From assembly GCA_031271265.1 (NCBI GenBank), contig JAISWB010000071.1:56481-120480 (forward strand): a stretch of 64,000 bases of DNA, in the 5' to 3' direction. The notes under the pieces are model-generated. The model searched no databases and was not told the DNA's origin. It saw only the letters and a program-made list of their open reading frames with translations. This DNA is from Desulfovibrio sp. GTDB taxonomy: Bacteria; Desulfobacterota; Desulfovibrionia; Desulfovibrionales; Desulfovibrionaceae. Shown here in pieces: positions 58,931 to 64,000 of this stretch. The position numbers and the translations under genes were made by a program. Numbering within the stretch: position 1 is the first letter of the stretch; each line of letters begins with the position of its first letter.

Positions 58931-59329
58931 TTATGCCTTCCGGTTGTCTACAAACTCGATATTGCCGTCGTTGTAGGTCCAGGTGATCTTGGAACAGGTA
59001 AGGGAGATCTCTTCCGGATCGCTGTACGGTTTGTTCTCGGGCAGGAAAGTCAGGGGATTGTATTCCCGAATATTCACCACAACAGCTTCTTCAAGCTTGA
59101 TAGTGAAATACTTTTCTTCCGTGCCGTCCGACTTGATTCGATACCGGTCAAGGGTTACAGTCAGTCGTTCACCGGTGCTCACGGCCTTAAAAAGCTTCGG
59201 ACTTGCGTTGTCCTTGTGCTTGGTTATCGTGAACGGGTGGTGAATGCGCCGGCCCGTCGGCAGGCCGGTATGCGTATCCATGGGGATCTCGACGGTGCAC
59301 TGCCGCCCGGTCGAGTCCGCGGCACTCAA
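58931..59329 (-). CDS. Hcp (TssD)-like protein lacking the N-terminal part
   Basis: The frame starts at TTG 59329, overlapping the PAAR stop (TTGA), and is closed by TAG just upstream. It reads CTVEIPMDTHTGLPTGRRIH, HPFTITKHKDNASPKLFKAV, STGERLTVTLDRYRIKSDGT, KYFTIKLEEAVVVNIREYNP and SLTCSKITWTYNDGNIEFVD. That is the Hcp pattern from its second third onward ('.p.D..tGlptGrr.hkPf.itk..DkaSPkL'). About 40 residues that form the first strands of Hcp are missing. It is either a decayed tube protein or a specialised partial Hcp. Confidence 0.7.
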   Translation of the reverse strand: MSAADSTGRQCTVEIPMDTHTGLPTGRRIHHPFTITKHKDNASPKLFKAVSTGERLTVTLDRYRIKSDGTEEKYFTIKLEEAVVVNIREYNPLTFLPENKPYSDPEEISLTCSKITWTYNDGNIEFVDNRKA

Positions 59330-59730
59330 CCAAGACTAAGCAGCGTGGTCTGGCTGGGCGCAATGCACGCGCCCACGGAATTGGGCATTACCGCCAGACA
59401 ATTCTGACCCGTCACGCTGGTCAGACGCTGTGCGGGCGCCCCGCCGATCATGATCGTAAAACAGCCGACGTTGTACGATGTCTGACCGGACATCATGTGC
59501 GAAGCCACCCCCATCAGCACGCCCGCCTGATCACCCAGGCTGACGAGACCTTTGGACGTCTGGTTCAGCGCCGGTGTGCATTCCACAAGCACATTCGGCA
59601 CAACGGGAGCGGTTGCGGAACTCATGGCCGTGTTGGGGTAAGGAACAGGCACGACTGCCGGTCCGGCGGGAGTAAGGCACACATCCGGGAAAGACATGTC
59701 CGTCCCCGCTCCCATGCTCAACATAAACAT
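59326..59730 (-). CDS. DUF4150 PAAR-like spike-tip protein
   Basis: A 134-residue protein of the DUF4150/PAAR-like family that caps VgrG. Typical features: SFPDVCLTPAGPAVVPVPYP, NTAMSSATAPVVPNVLVECT, HMMSGQTSYNVGCFTIMIGG (substrate-like loop) and RLTSVTGQNCLAVMPNSVGA. ATG 59730 is used; ATG 59724 is also possible. It lies 80 bp after the DUF2169 gene and overlaps the Hcp-like gene by 4 bp, so the two are translationally coupled. It probably helps dock the cargo of this module. Confidence 0.85.
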   Translation of the reverse strand: MFMLSMGAGTDMSFPDVCLTPAGPAVVPVPYPNTAMSSATAPVVPNVLVECTPALNQTSKGLVSLGDQAGVLMGVASHMMSGQTSYNVGCFTIMIGGAPAQRLTSVTGQNCLAVMPNSVGACIAPSQTTLLSLG

Positions 59731-59809
59731 TACTACCTGCCCTGTTTGTTGCGTTGTCTGGCGCCCTTTCCGTTCGGGTGGAGCGTACTGTTCCGCGCGC
59801 GCCGCGCGG

Positions 59810-62800
59810 TCAGGACGTCGGCCGCGCCGCGCGCAGCAAGGCTGCCTCTTTGCCTTCCAGTACCGTGCGTTTCAGATTCACGCCCGCGAAGCCCGTATTG
59901 CCGATCACCAGATTCTGCAGATTCGCCGCAAAGAGTCCGGCGCCGGAGAGTTCCGCGCCCGTCAGACGGCTTTTGCGCAACGCGCCGTTGCGCAGGTCCG
60001 TGCCGGAAAGGTCGGTCCCGGAAAGATCGCACTTGAGGAAACGGCATCCTGTCGCCCGCAGCCCGTCCAGACGCGCGCGGCTCAGGTCGCACTGCGTAAA
60101 AAAAGCGTTTTCCAGATGCGCTCCGTAAAAATCCGCATCGACAAAACGACTCTTGACCAAAGTTGCCTCCCTCAGGTCCGCCTCGATAAAATCCGCGCCT
60201 GAAAAGTCCGCTTCCGCGTCCGTGCGCAGTTTTCGCAGGTCCGCTCCGGCAAAGGACAGGCCGCTGCCTGCCGTCCCCTGAAAAAGGCATTCAGGAAGAA
60301 CCGCGTCCTCAAAACGCGCCCCGGAAAACGCCGTTTGCCGGAACACGCACTTGAAGGCGCGCGCCTTGCGGAAATCCGCTCCGGCAGCCCGCGTTTCGCC
60401 GAATTCGCACAAGGAGAGCGTTGCCCCGCTGAACCGCGCTCCCCCGATATCGGCTTTACCGAAAGAGCACAGGTTGAGCGACGCGTTGTCGAATAAGGCG
60501 CCGCCCGCACCGCATTCACCGAAGTTCGTCAGTTCCATGTCCGCGTTGCGGCAGTCCGCCTTTCGCAATACAGCCTTATGCAACACAGCCTGCTTAAAAC
60601 GCGCCCCCCGCAGGTCGGCCCCGGTAAAATCCGCCTCGGAGGCTATGGTGAAGGTGAAGTTCGCCCCCCGCGCGGCGCAGCCGTTGAACTTCGTTCCGGT
60701 GCAGAAGGCGTGGCTCAGGTCCGCGCCGGAGAAATCCAGTTCGGAAAGATCAAGTCCCTGCAGGTTTTTGCGGGCCAGACTCAGCCCGGACTCAAGCATG
60801 GCCCGCACGTCCTCGCGGGTGAGTTCTTTCAGCGCATCGGGGTCCATGCCTTGCGCGGCGAAAGCGGCCTTTAAGTCTTCCGGCAGTTCGCCTTTGTCGA
60901 GCGCCTGCAGTTTCGCCTCGCCTTCCGCGCGCAGCTTGTCGAGCGGAGCGAGATGCTCGCCCAGCCGGCGCAATCTTTTCTCGGCCTTGTCGTAGGCGGC
61001 CGCGATTTTGGCGCGTTCCTCCGCCGGAACCCTGTCGGGGATGTTCGCGCCCCGCGCATCGGCAAGGGCGGCAAGGGCCTGCGCCATCATCTCGGCAACA
61101 CTTTCCGTCTCGGGCAGGGGCTTGGGGCGGGCTGCCTCGGCAAAGGCAGCTTCCACTTTGTCGAAAGCCTCCTGCGGCACCCTTTCCATGCCGCGCAACA
61201 TGCTCAACGCCTGCTCCCGCGCTTTGGCCAGTTCTTCCGCCACAACCTTTTCCGGGTCGGGGAAATGCGCCCGCACTTCCTTGATCAGCGTACTTATGCG
61301 GTCCTGCATCTCTTCTTTGGAGGGCAGGGGCATGTTTAGGGTAAAGGGCGCCGGTGGCCCGTCCGGGGACGGCAAGGGAAAATCGAAGTCGTGCCTGCCG
61401 GCGAGTTCCGGGGGCAGGAGGTCCAGAAGCAGCCGGCGCAGGCGTTTTCCTTGCCCGGCCAAACCCAGGACATGGGGGCAGCCTTCCGGCAGGAAAAGCG
61501 GGACGGCGCCCGGATACGCTTCGGTCCACGGCGCGAACAGGGCTTTGCCCTGCGCTTCGGGCGGCAAAACGACGACCAGCGGCTGAGCATCGGGCACAAG
61601 CGCTGCGTCGTCAGCCTCTGTGCTCCCCCGGTCTGCTCCGGACAAAGCACGCGGCGCTTCCTTTTCCGCAAGCAGGGGCGGCAGGTCGGGAACAGCCGCG
61701 AGCGCGGCCGGGTCAGGGGCGGCGACGACGTTGCAGAAATCGCCGGCTTCCTGCTCGGCGAACAAGGCGGACAGATACTCCGGCACTACGCATACCGCCC
61801 CGTCCGGATGGGATGCCGGCAGGAAAAGCGGCGCATCGTCCGAACCGGGGACGAGGAAAACGGCGGGCGCTTCCGCGCCGAGGCCGCGCAACAAGTCGGC
61901 ATCCGGCGCCCCCCGGTCCTTCAGGGGATAAACGCGCAGGGCGACGAGCGCCTGACCGTCGAAACGCGGGACGTACAGGCCGGCGGGCAGCGTAAAGGCA
62001 GGGCCGGCGGGCAGTCCCCAGGCTTCCGGCCTGTCATCACGCGCCTCGGCGGCATAGCCGATCCAGGCATCGTCCAAAGTTTTTTCCTCGACCCCCAAAG
62101 CCGCGAGGCAGGCGAGGAGTTCGTCGTCGCGGCGCAAGTCGCGGCGCGCGGCGATAAGCAGGGGGAATCCGTGATCGTGCCAGGGGTTCAGGGGCTGCGG
62201 GTCGCAAAGAATACCTTCAACTGTGACACCGTCCAGTTTGCCGAGGGCTTCCCGTATGGACCGCATACCTGCTTCGACCTTGTCCGGAGCCATCTCCTGT
62301 CTTGCCTTGATCTTGTCCAGCGCATCGTGTAGCTGCCCGCGCGCAGCCGCAAGCTGCGTCTGGGTTTGTTTCTCGGCTCGACCCAACTCTCTTTCAGCGC
62401 GCCCAAGCATGCGGCGCAGATCCTTTTCGTTCGCGTCCAGATCGGCGCGCATGTCGGAAAACACGCTCAGATCGAAGCTCAGCAGGTGGCTGAACTGCTC
62501 GCGTTGGCTGAGCATATGCTTTTCCAGTTTATCCAGAGTGGATCGCGCTCCGGCGAGGGTTTTCTGCGCCGAGTGGGCCATGTCCCCCAAGCTGAAAGGC
62601 ATGGTGGGGCTTTGGTCGAGAAAGTCCTTTTTCATCTGCGCAAAAAATTTGGGCAGATCGCGCGCCGTTTTGACGGCCTTGGTGTTGGCCGCCTGCGCCT
62701 CTATGAAGGGAGCCGGATCTATTTCCAAGGCGGGCCGTATGCGCTTTTTCTGTTCTTCCAGGTAGTGTTCCGGGGATTTCGGGGCATCCGACAGTTTTTC

Positions 62801-63970
62801 GGAGGCCACGAAAATGCGGAGGATATCGTCCATTTCGTCGTCTTCGACGGGGAGCAGCCCACGGTATAGGACAAATGATCCCAAGAGGTCGGGGAGCAGC
62901 CAGACCGTGTCCGCGCGTAGTTGCACTTCACGAAATATGCCCGGCTGGTTCAGGTCTTTGACATAGGGCAAGGGGCGAAGCCGGGTGCCGGGAGCCTTCG
63001 CGCCCGCAGGCGCGGAAGGCGCGGCATGTTCAGCCCCGGCAGCAGGGAAGAGGGGCGCATTTTGGGCACCCGCCTGCGCGTAAGACGTTCCGCTTTCATC
63101 GGCGGGGGCAAAGGGCGTAAACTTCTCAACGGTGGTCACAAAGGCGCGGACGCGCCTTTCGGGCAGGCGGGCGCGGATATGTGGGATCTCCCGGCTCATG
63201 CCGATGATTTCCACTTCCTCGTCCCCTCGGAAGAACAGCGCGTCACCGGTGTCGCCGGCGTTGCCCGCGCGGGCCGTGAGGCGCTGCGCGCTTGGGGCCG
63301 AGTAAAAAAAGTCCGGGTTGAGGTCGTCGGGGTAGGCGGGCCAGCGGTTTTCCAACCACTGCTTGTCGTAAGTGCCGGACAGGGCGCAGCGTTCGGGGTT
63401 GTCCGCGGGCACAGGTAAGGGGCAGGCCGGCCGCGGCATATCATGACCGGAAAGTATGAAATGCTCCGGGTCTTCCAGATTCGGGGTCTGGTCCGTCGGC
63501 TTGTTGTCTTTGCCCAGACCCCTGCCGGCGGGATTGGCGGGGAAATCCGGCCCGCCCAAGGCTTTTTCCCAGACAAGGGGCATGGCGGTGAAGGGCAGAG
63601 GATCGGAAAAGCCGCCGCCGCGCAGGCGTTGTCTGTCGCCGAACACGGCTATGCGCCGGGCAAGGGAACCCACGCGAAAGGCCGCTTCCAGCGCCGGAAG
63701 AGGCTTACCCCCCGGAGTGCGGCAGAAACCTGCGACGAGAACTTCCGCGCCGGGTTTGGGCAGACCCATGTCCACAACAGGCGCTTGGCCGAGGGCGGCG
63801 AATACGTCCGGCGCCTCCTTCCAGAAGTCCTGCTCCGAGCGCAGGCGGCTCTGCCCCGATTCCGCGTCAAATGTCGCGTACAGACCCACGCAGACCGTCA
63901 GGTACCGTTTCCCCCTCCAATAGAACGGGCTGAGGGCAAGACTGTGTTCGTTGTCCTTATAGACTTTCAT
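59810..63970 (-). CDS. DUF2169 and pentapeptide-repeat fusion protein (type VI cargo adaptor)
   Basis: A 1386-residue protein. The N-terminal 300 residues are DUF2169 (SPFYWRGKRYLTVCVGLYAT, MPLVWEKALGGPDFPANPAG, NLEDPEHFILSGHDMPRPAC), an adaptor-like domain linked with type VI effectors. The middle has long charged helices (LGRAERELGRAEKQTQTQLA and a second set near residues 960-1060) and a part of about 250 residues without recognisable motif. From about residue 1085 there are pentapeptide repeats (NLQGLDLSELDFSGADLSHA onward) to the C-terminus. No signal peptide or toxin motif is visible. ATG 63970 is only 30 bp from the window edge, so the upstream partner (often VgrG) is not seen. Confidence 0.88.
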   Translation of the reverse strand: MKVYKDNEHSLALSPFYWRGKRYLTVCVGLYATFDAESGQSRLRSEQDFWKEAPDVFAALGQAPVVDMGLPKPGAEVLVAGFCRTPGGKPLPALEAAFRVGSLARRIAVFGDRQRLRGGGFSDPLPFTAMPLVWEKALGGPDFPANPAGRGLGKDNKPTDQTPNLEDPEHFILSGHDMPRPACPLPVPADNPERCALSGTYDKQWLENRWPAYPDDLNPDFFYSAPSAQRLTARAGNAGDTGDALFFRGDEEVEIIGMSREIPHIRARLPERRVRAFVTTVEKFTPFAPADESGTSYAQAGAQNAPLFPAAGAEHAAPSAPAGAKAPGTRLRPLPYVKDLNQPGIFREVQLRADTVWLLPDLLGSFVLYRGLLPVEDDEMDDILRIFVASEKLSDAPKSPEHYLEEQKKRIRPALEIDPAPFIEAQAANTKAVKTARDLPKFFAQMKKDFLDQSPTMPFSLGDMAHSAQKTLAGARSTLDKLEKHMLSQREQFSHLLSFDLSVFSDMRADLDANEKDLRRMLGRAERELGRAEKQTQTQLAAARGQLHDALDKIKARQEMAPDKVEAGMRSIREALGKLDGVTVEGILCDPQPLNPWHDHGFPLLIAARRDLRRDDELLACLAALGVEEKTLDDAWIGYAAEARDDRPEAWGLPAGPAFTLPAGLYVPRFDGQALVALRVYPLKDRGAPDADLLRGLGAEAPAVFLVPGSDDAPLFLPASHPDGAVCVVPEYLSALFAEQEAGDFCNVVAAPDPAALAAVPDLPPLLAEKEAPRALSGADRGSTEADDAALVPDAQPLVVVLPPEAQGKALFAPWTEAYPGAVPLFLPEGCPHVLGLAGQGKRLRRLLLDLLPPELAGRHDFDFPLPSPDGPPAPFTLNMPLPSKEEMQDRISTLIKEVRAHFPDPEKVVAEELAKAREQALSMLRGMERVPQEAFDKVEAAFAEAARPKPLPETESVAEMMAQALAALADARGANIPDRVPAEERAKIAAAYDKAEKRLRRLGEHLAPLDKLRAEGEAKLQALDKGELPEDLKAAFAAQGMDPDALKELTREDVRAMLESGLSLARKNLQGLDLSELDFSGADLSHAFCTGTKFNGCAARGANFTFTIASEADFTGADLRGARFKQAVLHKAVLRKADCRNADMELTNFGECGAGGALFDNASLNLCSFGKADIGGARFSGATLSLCEFGETRAAGADFRKARAFKCVFRQTAFSGARFEDAVLPECLFQGTAGSGLSFAGADLRKLRTDAEADFSGADFIEADLREATLVKSRFVDADFYGAHLENAFFTQCDLSRARLDGLRATGCRFLKCDLSGTDLSGTDLRNGALRKSRLTGAELSGAGLFAANLQNLVIGNTGFAGVNLKRTVLEGKEAALLRAARPTS

Positions 63971-64000
63971 GGCGAAATTCTTCAGACAATAGTAAACATG

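Noticed and set aside
59497..60202. Plus-strand frames opposite PAAR and DUF2169
   Set aside because: Basic low-complexity translations without motifs; shadow frames.

Overview
The window looks like chromosome from a GC-rich, motile, anaerobic Desulfovibrio-like bacterium (Desulfovibrionaceae). This is inferred from gene content and not from any search: a tmRNA with a Desulfovibrio-type tag, the carboxy(nor)spermidine polyamine route, TAXI-type TRAP transport, a cysteine desulfidase-like enzyme, a sigma-54 promoter ahead of flagellar rod genes, and an AmmeMemoRadiSam module.

Layout. 1-9133: a plus-strand cluster with an ABC permease and ATPase, a TolC-like outer-membrane protein, a membrane-fusion protein, a UPF0104/YbhN-like membrane protein, a GT4 glycosyltransferase and a Wzx-like flippase. 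It reads as a tripartite exporter joined to envelope glycan synthesis. 9236-12905: a chemoreceptor (minus strand), a (GT)33 microsatellite, an IS remnant and the tmRNA gene. 13158-20064: a polyamine operon (speA, CASDH, nspC, speB) whose last frame runs directly into a HicA toxin, followed by hicB and a MarR regulator with its own operator. 20168-29451: a lipoprotein, purE/purD, a PaaK-like ligase, a methyltransferase, an FMN hydroxyacid oxidase-like enzyme, a lipoprotein and a DUF401 membrane protein. 29475-39150: a large AsmA-like protein, CstA, and a TAXI TRAP system (fused permease, DUF1850, TAXI binding protein). 39151-45619: repeats and gene debris, then an ABC importer with a fused permease-ATPase and a metallophosphoesterase. 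45749-51224: a class III CoA-transferase, the AmmeMemoRadiSam radical SAM enzyme, a fused MEMO-AMMECR1 protein and an HD-GYP protein. 51371-55370: a sigma-54 promoter and flgF, flgG, flgA, flgH. 55385-63970: a cysteine desulfidase-family protein, then a type VI secretion cargo module (DUF2169-pentapeptide protein, DUF4150 PAAR, shortened Hcp, pentapeptide protein, DUF3540) ending in a 20-codon tssB stub.

Three themes stand out. First, reading frames have merged: SpeB with HicA, permease with ATPase, and MEMO with AMMECR1. Second, gene ends are repeatedly flanked by degenerate tandem duplications of their own 5' or 3' termini (units 36-110 bp), and several conserved enzymes carry Ala/Gly/Pro-rich insertions. 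Third, a dispersed element of about 160 bp ends in a Shine-Dalgarno plus start codon and supplies the leader for several unrelated genes.
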